A DNA stretch of 20,570 nt from Actinomycetes bacterium. Its GTDB lineage: Bacteria > Actinomycetota > Acidimicrobiia > Acidimicrobiales > RAAP-2. The stretch covers positions 1 through 20,570 of the forward strand of contig JAJZFO010000190.1 in the NCBI GenBank assembly GCA_021805305.1, given 5' to 3'. A model generated the notes under the pieces. It did not search any database. It was not told the origin of the DNA and worked only from the letters and a program-made list of their open reading frames with translations. How positions within the stretch are numbered: position 1 is the stretch's first letter; each line of letters begins with the position of its first letter. This document shows, in pieces, positions 6,852-13,510 of the stretch. A program made the position numbers and the translations under genes.

Positions 6852-8533
6852 TCGGCGACGCTCAACCAGAGTTCCTCGGCGGCGGCCAAGTCCGTCACCA
6901 CCTGTTTGAGTTCAGCCGCGAGCAGGGTCTGCTCGCGGTAGTCCGCGCTGGCGGCGATCTTGTCGCCCAGGGACGCGCGCTTACGCTCGAGGCGGCGCAT
7001 GTCCTTCTCGGCGTCGCGCAGGAGTCGACCGCGCGGAACGCCCGCGGGAACGTCGCCGGGCCCCTCGGGGGTCGCGGCCAACCCCGCGGCGCGGGCGATC
7101 CACGCGTCGATGCCCCCCGGGATGTCGCGGATCGATCCGTCGGGGTGGACCTCGAGGAGCCGATCGGTGGTGCGACTGAGAAAGGTCCGGTCGTGACTGA
7201 CCACCACGAGCGTGCCGGGCCACTGGCTGAGGAAGTCCTCGATGAGGCGAATCGTCTCGAGGTCCAGGTCGTTGGTGGGCTCGTCCAAGAAGAGGACGTT
7301 CGGGTGTCGGGCGAGGGCGAGGAGCAATTGCAGGCGCCGGCGCTCCCCGCCGGAGAGGTCGCGCGCGCGGGTCTGCTGCAGTGCCCCGGAGAACCAGAAC
7401 TTCTTCATCAGCGCGACGTCGGCGAGCGACCCGGGGATGCCCTGGGGGCCGGCCACCAGCTCCTGGACCGTCAAGTCCAGGTTGATGTCGCCGTCACCCT
7501 GTTCGAAGTAGGCCGCGACGACGGTGGGGCCGTGTTTGAGGGTGCCCGACGTCGGTTCGTGCTGACGCGCGAGGATGTTGACGAAGGTGGACTTGCCCGC
7601 CCCGTTGGGACCCACGATGCCGACGCGGTCGCCCGGCCCGAGCTCCAAGGAGACCTGCGACAACACCGGCCCTCCCCCGGGGTAGGCGAAGGAGACCTGG
7701 TGAGCTTTGATGACGGTGTTGCCGAGGCGCGGTGTCTCGACGCTCAGGTCCAGGGCCCCGTCGCGCGCCGCGGCGTCGGGGCGGCGCGAGAGGAGGCGAT
7801 TCGCGGCGTCGATGCGGGCTTGGGGCTTGGTCGAACGAGCCTTGACGCCGCGTCGCAACCAGGCGAGTTCGTGACGCGCGAGGTTGCGGCGAACCTGTTC
7901 GGCGCCGGCGGCCTGGGCCTCGCGCTCAGCTTGCGCCTCCAGCAACCGGGCGTACCCGCCGCCGTGGACGTAGGTCGTGCCCCGATCGATCTCGACCATG
8001 CGCGTGGTGACTTGGTCGAGGAGGAATCGGTCGTGGCTGACCAGGACGACGGCGCCGCGAAAGGTGCTGATCTGATTCTCCAGCCACGCGATGGCGTTGA
8101 GGTCGAGGTGGTTAGTCGGTTCGTCGAGGATGACGACGTCGTGGGGTCGCGAGAAGAGTCGCGCCAGGGCGACGCGTTTGCGCTGGCCCCCCGAGAGGTG
8201 ATCGGTCGAGACGTCGACCGCGTCGAGCATGCCGAGACGGTCCAGGGCCGCGTCAATCTCCCAGCCGCCCCCGAGTGCGTGACGGACGGTACCCGCGGGT
8301 AGGTGGGGGATCTGTTCGAGGTAGCCGACGTGCAGGGTCTTGGCGCGACGGATCTGTCCCGCGTCGGGCGCGAGCTGACCCGCGATGATGCGCAGCAGGG
8401 TCGACTTGCCCGCGCCGTTGATGCCCACCACGCCGATCCGGTCGCCGCCGGAGATCGTGAGGGAGAGGCCCTTCAAGATGGTTCGTTCGGCCCCCTCCAG
8501 GGAGACGTTTTGTAAATCAATCAGGATGGCCAC
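6848..8533 (-). CDS. ABC-F family ATPase, Uup-like
   Basis: 561 residues from the GTG at 8531-8533; two ABC domains and no membrane segments. Domain 1 has Walker [10 protein letters not shown] (37-45), LSGGQRKR (113-120) and DEPTNHLD (137-144). The interdomain linker contains [20 protein letters not shown]. Domain 2 has GPNGAGKST (308-316), LSGGERRR (393-400) and DEPTNDLD (417-424). The C-terminal ~55 residues ([17 protein letters not shown]...) form a charged coiled coil, as in Uup. ABC-F proteins act on the ribosome E-site to relieve stalling or, in some cases, give antibiotic protection. The open frame extends 30 codons further, but the GTG gives the normal [12 protein letters not shown] start and has TAACCT 8 nt upstream. 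The stop is shared with the convergent nucleoside hydrolase. Confidence 0.92.
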   Translation of the reverse strand: MAILIDLQNVSLEGAERTILKGLSLTISGGDRIGVVGINGAGKSTLLRIIAGQLAPDAGQIRRAKTLHVGYLEQIPHLPAGTVRHALGGGWEIDAALDRLGMLDAVDVSTDHLSGGQRKRVALARLFSRPHDVVILDEPTNHLDLNAIAWLENQISTFRGAVVLVSHDRFLLDQVTTRMVEIDRGTTYVHGGGYARLLEAQAEREAQAAGAEQVRRNLARHELAWLRRGVKARSTKPQARIDAANRLLSRRPDAAARDGALDLSVETPRLGNTVIKAHQVSFAYPGGGPVLSQVSLELGPGDRVGIVGPNGAGKSTFVNILARQHEPTSGTLKHGPTVVAAYFEQGDGDINLDLTVQELVAGPQGIPGSLADVALMKKFWFSGALQQTRARDLSGGERRRLQLLLALARHPNVLFLDEPTNDLDLETIRLIEDFLSQWPGTLVVVSHDRTFLSRTTDRLLEVHPDGSIRDIPGGIDAWIARAAGLAATPEGPGDVPAGVPRGRLLRDAEKDMRRLERKRASLGDKIAASADYREQTLLAAELKQVVTDLAAAEELWLSVAD

Positions 8534-8541
8534 GTCGTACC

Positions 8542-8547
8542 AGGTTA
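8542..8547 (-). promoter_or_regulatory. Candidate -10 box for leaderless ABC-F mRNA
   Basis: TAACCT on the minus strand ends 8 nt before the ABC-F GTG, and no Shine-Dalgarno precedes that codon. This matches the TANNNT pattern seen before other SD-less genes in the window. No convincing -35. Confidence 0.4.
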
Positions 8548-8638
8548 GTGACCGCGGCGCCGACACCCCTCGGCCCGTCGCCGATAGGCTCGGCGCTACG
8601 CGCGTCGCCCGACGCGACCCCACGAGGAGGAAGCCCCC

Positions 8639-9169
8639 ATGTCACGTAATCCCTACGCGGAACTGCCGCAGGTCCCCTCCTTCACGTTGACGTCGACGGA
8701 CGTCCGGGACGGTCAACCCTTGGCCACGGCGCAAATCAGCGCGATGTTGGGTTCGGGCGGGTCTGACGTCTCGCCGCAGTTGTCGTGGTCGGGCTTTCCC
8801 GAGACGACCAAGAGTTTCGCCGTCACGGTGTACGACCCCGACGCCCCGACGGCCGCGGGGTTTTGGCACTGGGCGGTCGCCAATATCCCCGTCGTGAGCA
8901 CCTCGCTGCCCGCGGGGGCGGGGGACCAGTACGGGTCCGGTCTGCCCGCGGGTGCGCTGCAGTTACGCAACGACGCGGGAACCCTCGGTTACGTGGGGGC
9001 GGCGCCGCCGTCGGGACACGGCGTGCACCACTATTACGTCGTGGTGCACGCCGTCGACGTCGAGACGCTGGACTTGGCGCCGGACGCCTCGCCGGCCTAC
9101 TTGGGATTCAACCTCTTTCTGCACAGCGTGGGTCGCGCCATCCTGGTGGGGACCCACGAGGAGATCTAG
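8639..9169 (+). CDS. YbhB/YbcL-type PEBP family protein (Raf kinase inhibitor-like)
   Basis: 176 residues with the phosphatidylethanolamine-binding-protein core. It shows DPDAPT (66-71), the [10 protein letters not shown] strand (75-84), and [18 protein letters not shown] (123-140), which carries the conserved G-x-H-x-Y/H ligand-pocket motif. No signal peptide is present, so it is probably cytosolic. Bacterial members are small, conserved and of poorly known function; anion or phosphate-group binding is assumed from the fold. GAGGAGGAAG 6 nt before the ATG is an excellent ribosome-binding site. It is divergent from the ABC-F gene, with about 105 bp between the two starts. Its TAG stop shares the CTAG tetramer with the stop of the convergent AI-2E family gene. 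Confidence 0.92.
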   Translation: MSRNPYAELPQVPSFTLTSTDVRDGQPLATAQISAMLGSGGSDVSPQLSWSGFPETTKSFAVTVYDPDAPTAAGFWHWAVANIPVVSTSLPAGAGDQYGSGLPAGALQLRNDAGTLGYVGAAPPSGHGVHHYYVVVHAVDVETLDLAPDASPAYLGFNLFLHSVGRAILVGTHEEI

Positions 9170-10314
9170 TCGCGCGGCGCTCCGGCGGGCCGGCTGGACT
9201 CCCACCACTGCGTCACGATGACGTGGATGCCGGCCGCCATCGGGATGGCCAGGATGACCCCGACTAGTCCGCCGAAGTTACCCCCGACCCACGAGCCCAA
9301 TTCGGCGCCGACGAGGATGGCGAGAAAGACCAGCAGGGGGTTGAGCTTGATGGCCCGACTCATGACCACGGGGTAGAGGGCGTGGTTCTGCACCAGGGTG
9401 TAGACGACGAAGACGACGAGGGTGATCACGCCGGCGGAGGTCGATTGCACGAAGGCGAAGAGTACGACGGGGATCCCCGCCAGGGCGCCACCGATCTGGG
9501 GTAGGAAATCGACCAGGACGACCCAGAGGGCGAAGAGGAGAGCGAAGGGGACGTGGGTCACCAGGAGGGTCACGTACACGACGATTCCCGCCGAGATCGA
9601 CAAGATGAGATTGCCCACCACGTAGCCAATCGCGGCGCGCGAGATGAGTGCGCCGATCTCCTGGGCGCGCCGCGCCCGGGCGGGCGACAGTGAGATGAGG
9701 ATGATGTTGCGGATCTTGGGGCCCTCGAGGAGGAGCAGGACGACGAACGCGAAGAGCGTGATCAACGAGACCAGCATCGACACGGCCCCCTTGCCCAGGG
9801 CGAGGGCCGGCTTGGAGAGTCCCTTGGCGAAGGTGACCAACTTGGCGGAGTTGGCCTGTACCCAGTGGTTCACGTGGTATCGCGCGATGAGGTGGCCGAT
9901 CCAACCCTTGCCGTGCTCGGCGCTCGTGACGTAGGTCGGTAGGTTGTCCGCTAGGCGTGTCAGGGCGTTCACCAACGGGTAGCCGAAGGCGAAGGCCAAC
10001 AGACCAAAGACCAGGGCGGCCGCCACCGCGACGATGAGCACGGCGTACCCCCGACGGCGGATGCCCCAGCGCTGGAGCCGCACCACGACGGGGTTCAAGA
10101 TGAGCGCGATGAAACCGCCCACCACCAGCAGCAACAGCAGGTCGCGCAACCGGTAGAGCAATTTTCCGGCGAAGTACACCGCGACGATCACGAAGATGGT
10201 GACCAGAATGGTGTTGAGCGGGACGTTATTGACGCTGGCGCGCTCGATGAGTCGAGCGCGGCGCGTGTCGGCGCCGCGAGCGGCCTCGGATTCGTCGGGC
10301 GGAACTGAACTCAC
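9166..10314 (-). CDS. AI-2E family transporter (PerM/TqsA-like membrane protein)
   Basis: 382 residues from the GTG at 10312-10314. Helices near the N-terminus ([40 protein letters not shown], then [20 protein letters not shown]) are followed by a soluble middle portion. The C-terminal membrane block includes [20 protein letters not shown] and [20 protein letters not shown], the strongest signature of this family (PF01594). Members export diverse small molecules, or sodium in exchange for protons. Autoinducer-2 export is proven for few, so the name is only a family label. Upstream in-frame GTG (10371) would overlap tnaA by 17 nt. The GTG at 10314 is preferred because TAGCGT stands 8 nt upstream. 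It sits directly downstream of tryptophanase on the same strand. Confidence 0.88.
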   Translation of the reverse strand: MSSVPPDESEAARGADTRRARLIERASVNNVPLNTILVTIFVIVAVYFAGKLLYRLRDLLLLLVVGGFIALILNPVVVRLQRWGIRRRGYAVLIVAVAAALVFGLLAFAFGYPLVNALTRLADNLPTYVTSAEHGKGWIGHLIARYHVNHWVQANSAKLVTFAKGLSKPALALGKGAVSMLVSLITLFAFVVLLLLEGPKIRNIILISLSPARARRAQEIGALISRAAIGYVVGNLILSISAGIVVYVTLLVTHVPFALLFALWVVLVDFLPQIGGALAGIPVVLFAFVQSTSAGVITLVVFVVYTLVQNHALYPVVMSRAIKLNPLLVFLAILVGAELGSWVGGNFGGLVGVILAIPMAAGIHVIVTQWWESSRPAGAPRD

Positions 10315-10322
10315 GTCTAGGA

Positions 10323-10328
10323 ACGCTA
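10323..10328 (-). promoter_or_regulatory. Candidate -10 box for the AI-2E family gene
   Basis: TAGCGT on the minus strand ends 8 nt before the GTG at 10314, with no Shine-Dalgarno in between. It would allow this gene a promoter independent of tryptophanase. Confidence 0.35.
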
Positions 10329-10354
10329 ACGCGCGGCGAGGGCTCGGCGGTGAC

Positions 10355-11734
10355 TCACCCCAGGGGCTCACAGCGCGCGGTGAAGTGGCGCAGCGCCGCG
10401 GGCTCGTACGTCATCCGATAGCCGCGCAGTGACGTCGCGTCGTGGGCCACGGCCGTGACGACTTCGATGACGTAGTCGATGTGACTCTGGGTGTAGGTGC
10501 GCCGCGGAATGGCCAAGCGGACCAGTTCCATGGCGGCGGGGGCTTCGCTCCCGTCGGGCTGCCGGCCGAACATGACTGAGCCGATCTCGCAGCTGCGCAC
10601 CCCTCCGGCGACGTAGAGGGCGACCGCCAGGGACAGCCCCGGGTACTGCAGCGCCGCGACGTGGGGCAACAGGGCCCGGGCGTCGAGGTACACCGCGTGA
10701 CCGCCCACCGGCTGGACAATGGGGACCCCGGCGGCGGCGAGCGCGTTGCCGAGGTACGCCGTGGACTTGATGCGATAGCGCAGGTAGTCGGGGCTCACCG
10801 CCTCGGCGAGACCCTGGGCCAGGGCCTCGAGGTCGCGTCCGGCCAACCCGCCGTAGGTGGGGAAGCCCTCGGTCAAGATCAGTACGTTGCGACACGCCTC
10901 GGCGAGGGCGTCGTCATTGAGCGCCAGCCATCCGCCGATGTTGCCGAAGGGGTCCTTCTTGGCGCTCATGGTCATCCCGTCGGCCAGTGAGGCGATCTCG
11001 CGCACGATGTCGGCGACGTCGCGGTGCCCCTGTCCCTCCTCTCGTTCGTGGATGAACCAGGCGTTCTCGGCGAATCGGCAGGCGTCGAGGAACAGGGGGA
11101 CGCCGTAGCGACGACAGATCTCGCTGGCCCCGCGGATGTTGGCCAACGACACGGGTTGGCCGCCGCCAGAATTGTTGGTGATTGTCAGCATGACCAGCGG
11201 CACGTCGGGGGCGTGCGCCGCCAGGAATTCCTCGAGGGCGTTGAGGTCGATGTTGCCCTTGAAGGGGTGGATCGCGCGGGGGTCGCGTCCCTCGGCGATC
11301 ACCATGTCGAGGGCCCGCGCGCCCGACGCTTCGACGTTCGCGCGCGTCGTATCGAAGTGGGTATTATTCACGACCGTCTTGCCCGGGGCGCCCACCACGG
11401 AGAACAGGATCTTCTCGGCCGCGCGCCCCTGGTGAGTGGGTATCACGTGGGCGAAGGGAAAGAGGTCCTTGACGGCCGCCTCGAAGCGGAACCACGACGG
11501 TGACCCCGCGTAGCTCTCGTCGCCGTGTTGGATCGCCGCCCACTGGTCGCGCGACATGGCCCCGGTCCCCGAGTCCGTCAAGAGGTCGATCAAGACGTCG
11601 TTCGAATGCAGGTTGAACAGGTTGAACCCGGCCTGCTCGATGGCGCGTTCTCGCTGGGCGCGCGTGGTCATGCGCAGGGGTTCGACGGAGTGGATGCGAA
11701 AGGGCTCGATGATGGTCTGAAAATGGGGTTCCAT
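10355..11734 (-). CDS. tnaA: Tryptophanase (tryptophan indole-lyase)
   Basis: 459 residues, a full-length PLP beta-eliminating lyase. It converts L-tryptophan to indole, pyruvate and ammonia in the cytosol. Visible are EPFRIHSVEPLRMTTRAQRE, IDLLTDSGTGAMS (49-61), GDESYAGS with the monovalent-cation/active-site Y75, PTHQGRAAE (99-107) and MSAKKD, with K260 the PLP lysine. Three positions separate tryptophanase from tyrosine phenol-lyase, and all three are tryptophanase-like here: D128 (Thr in TPL), I384 in CEIGS (Arg in TPL) and H450 in LRHFTAR (Phe in TPL). The ATG at 11734 has no Shine-Dalgarno but TACCTT 6 nt upstream. No TnaC-like leader peptide was found in the 70 bp before it. Confidence 0.9.
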   Translation of the reverse strand: MEPHFQTIIEPFRIHSVEPLRMTTRAQRERAIEQAGFNLFNLHSNDVLIDLLTDSGTGAMSRDQWAAIQHGDESYAGSPSWFRFEAAVKDLFPFAHVIPTHQGRAAEKILFSVVGAPGKTVVNNTHFDTTRANVEASGARALDMVIAEGRDPRAIHPFKGNIDLNALEEFLAAHAPDVPLVMLTITNNSGGGQPVSLANIRGASEICRRYGVPLFLDACRFAENAWFIHEREEGQGHRDVADIVREIASLADGMTMSAKKDPFGNIGGWLALNDDALAEACRNVLILTEGFPTYGGLAGRDLEALAQGLAEAVSPDYLRYRIKSTAYLGNALAAAGVPIVQPVGGHAVYLDARALLPHVAALQYPGLSLAVALYVAGGVRSCEIGSVMFGRQPDGSEAPAAMELVRLAIPRRTYTQSHIDYVIEVVTAVAHDATSLRGYRMTYEPAALRHFTARCEPLG

Positions 11735-11740
11735 GCGGCC

Positions 11741-11746
11741 AAGGTA
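11741..11746 (-). promoter_or_regulatory. Candidate -10 box for leaderless tnaA mRNA
   Basis: TACCTT on the minus strand ends exactly 6 nt before the tnaA ATG, which lacks a Shine-Dalgarno. This is the same geometry as at the GNAT gene. If used, it excludes an attenuating leader peptide of the E. coli TnaC kind. Confidence 0.45.
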
Positions 11747-11804
11747 ACAGCGAATCCGTCGACGCGCGATTCGTTCACCCGTCCCTTAAGTCACAACGTG
11801 GGGT

Positions 11805-12683
11805 CTAGAGATGGGTGACGAGTTCGTCGAGCATTCGCGTGAAGGAACCGATCGCGAGTGAGAGGTGGCCTTCGCCGACCTCGAGGTGCGCCCGGGCGTG
11901 GGGCAACGCCCGGGTCAACCACTCGCCGTGCGCGAACGGGACCATCAGGTCGCGGTCACCTTGCCAGATCATGGCGGGTACGGTCACTTCGGCGAGATCG
12001 AAGCCCCAGGGCCGAGTAAAGGCTAAATCGTCGTCCACGACGCCGTCGACGCCGGACGCGAACGCGGCGTGGAACTGCGTCGAGAGGTCGTCGCCGACCT
12101 CGCCGCTCAGCACGGCGCGGTCGACATCGGGCAACACGCTGGCCAGGGAGGCGATGATCTGCGCGGCGGTGATGTGACGGAAGCGCTCAACGTCGAGTTC
12201 GAAATAACGCCGCAGGGCGTCCTCACCCTCGAGCGCCGCGGCGAACTCGTCGATGTTGCCCTCGCCCATGCCGTCGAGGAAGTCCAGGTCGGCGCCGTAG
12301 GGGCCGACCCCCGCGATCACGAGGACGCCGAGGACGCCGGTGAGTCGGGCGGCGCACGCGAGAGCGTGGGGACCACCCCCCGACCATCCCGCGACGACGC
12401 AGCGGTCCGCGCCCAGCCACGCCAGGACCGCGGCGCTGTCGTCGACCACGTCGACCACGCGACGCCCGGGCCGACGGGTCGACCCGCCGTAGCCGGGACG
12501 AGACGTCGTCACCAGACGCAGACCGCGGTCGTGGACGTGTCGCTCGATCGTGCGTATCGGGGCCATCGCGCCCGGGGTTCCGTGGTGGTAGAGGAGAACG
12601 TCCCCGTGGTCGGGTCCGCTGACGCGTACGTCGAGTCGCCGACCGTCGGATACGGGCAAGGAGTCTTCAACGGTCGAGTGCAT
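11805..12683 (-). CDS. Alpha/beta hydrolase
   Basis: 292 residues with the alpha/beta-hydrolase fold. The oxyanion loop is HGTPG (34-38) and the nucleophile elbow GWSGGG has S101. The acid is D245 in IWQGDRDLMVPF and the histidine is H273 in VGEGHLS, so a complete Ser-Asp-His triad is visible. HHGTPG, SRPGYGGS and AGWSGGGPHAL resemble the large group of uncharacterised actinobacterial esterase/epoxide-hydrolase-like proteins. The substrate is unknown. The frame is open further upstream, but the ATG at 12683 is preceded by GGAGG with a 9-nt spacer. Its start lies 17 nt after the stop of the DUF3592-like gene, so the two are probably one transcript. tnaA follows 70 bp downstream. Confidence 0.88.
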   Translation of the reverse strand: MHSTVEDSLPVSDGRRLDVRVSGPDHGDVLLYHHGTPGAMAPIRTIERHVHDRGLRLVTTSRPGYGGSTRRPGRRVVDVVDDSAAVLAWLGADRCVVAGWSGGGPHALACAARLTGVLGVLVIAGVGPYGADLDFLDGMGEGNIDEFAAALEGEDALRRYFELDVERFRHITAAQIIASLASVLPDVDRAVLSGEVGDDLSTQFHAAFASGVDGVVDDDLAFTRPWGFDLAEVTVPAMIWQGDRDLMVPFAHGEWLTRALPHARAHLEVGEGHLSLAIGSFTRMLDELVTHL

Positions 12684-12700
12684 GATGGGTGACCTCCGTG

Positions 12701-13378
12701 TCACTCGTCGCGAGTGGGCGTTCGAGGGGCGCACCAGCGGACGAAGACGCCCACCAGTCCCGCGAAGAGCGCTCCGAGCAGACCCGGGATCAGGTACGCA
12801 CCGTCGGACGACTGCGACGAGGCGACCGCCGTCGCGAGTTCGATGGTGCTGTGGCGCGCGGGATCCGCCACGACCGCGACGCGGGTGCCCGGTGCGGCGA
12901 AGGTACTCATCAGGGCCACGACCTCGTCGTAGGAAGTGCCCGCGACGAGGTACCTCGCGCGGCAGGTGAAGCTCGACGCGTTGGATCCGCTCCCCCCGAG
13001 ATTGCCCACGCAACTGTCGATGGTCGCGTGCACGGCGATGCCGTGGGTCTTCAGACGATCAATGCGGGCGTTGTCGTGCGCCGCCGACACAAAGCTCACG
13101 ACGAGCGCCACCGCGAATAGTGCGAGACCCGCGGCGCCGAGGCTTCGCCAGAATCGACGGCCGACGCCGACGGCCGTGGCGCCGCGCAGGGTCGCCGTCT
13201 CGTCCGCGTCGCGCGCGGGAAGCAGTGGGCCAGATGTCGGGATGGGCGGGGCGGTCTTTCGTCGTGGTGGTCGGTACCCCCACCCTACTTTCTCTCTTTT
13301 TGATCGGTCGAGTCCACCCCCGGTGCGCGTCGGTGGGTCGCGCGACCTCGACCCTCGCGCGTTCTGGCGCGCCCTCAC
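12701..13378 (-). CDS. DUF3592-like two-helix membrane protein
   Basis: 225 residues from a GTG at 13378, the only plausible start before the first membrane helix. The first ~75 residues are basic and Pro/Arg-rich. TM1 is at about 79-100 (LGAAGLALFAVALVVSFVSA). An extracytoplasmic domain (101-190) follows, with two cysteines (C123, C139) that could pair. TM2 is at about 193-214. The order TM - ~90-residue domain with VHATIDSC...YLVAGTSYDEVVAL...GTRVAVVADPARHSTIEL - TM is that of DUF3592 proteins. Function is unknown. No Shine-Dalgarno is seen at the GTG, so the N-terminus is uncertain. It precedes the alpha/beta hydrolase by 17 nt and is divergent from the metal ATPase. Confidence 0.65.
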   Translation of the reverse strand: MRARQNARGSRSRDPPTRTGGGLDRSKREKVGWGYRPPRRKTAPPIPTSGPLLPARDADETATLRGATAVGVGRRFWRSLGAAGLALFAVALVVSFVSAAHDNARIDRLKTHGIAVHATIDSCVGNLGGSGSNASSFTCRARYLVAGTSYDEVVALMSTFAAPGTRVAVVADPARHSTIELATAVASSQSSDGAYLIPGLLGALFAGLVGVFVRWCAPRTPTRDE

Positions 13379-13510
13379 TCACGCAACGCCCGGCGCGAGG
13401 AATCGGGACACCCAGGGACCCCGCCGCGTCGGGGGTCGATGGTGCGCGGCCCCGTCCTCGACGCGCCCCGCGACGTGCACGAGGTCACCGCACGTACCAA
13501 GATGAGGACC

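Noticed and set aside
7145..8302. 385-codon plus-strand open frame antisense to the ABC-F gene
   Set aside because: No domain, no ribosome-binding site, and the minus strand carries two full sets of ABC motifs.
10355..11734. Tyrosine phenol-lyase as the identity of the PLP lyase
   Set aside because: The three positions that distinguish the enzymes (D128, I384, H450) are those of tryptophanase.
12684..13013. Upstream extension of the alpha/beta hydrolase frame to 13013
   Set aside because: The extension overlaps the DUF3592-like gene in another frame and has no homology. GGAGG precedes the ATG at 12683.
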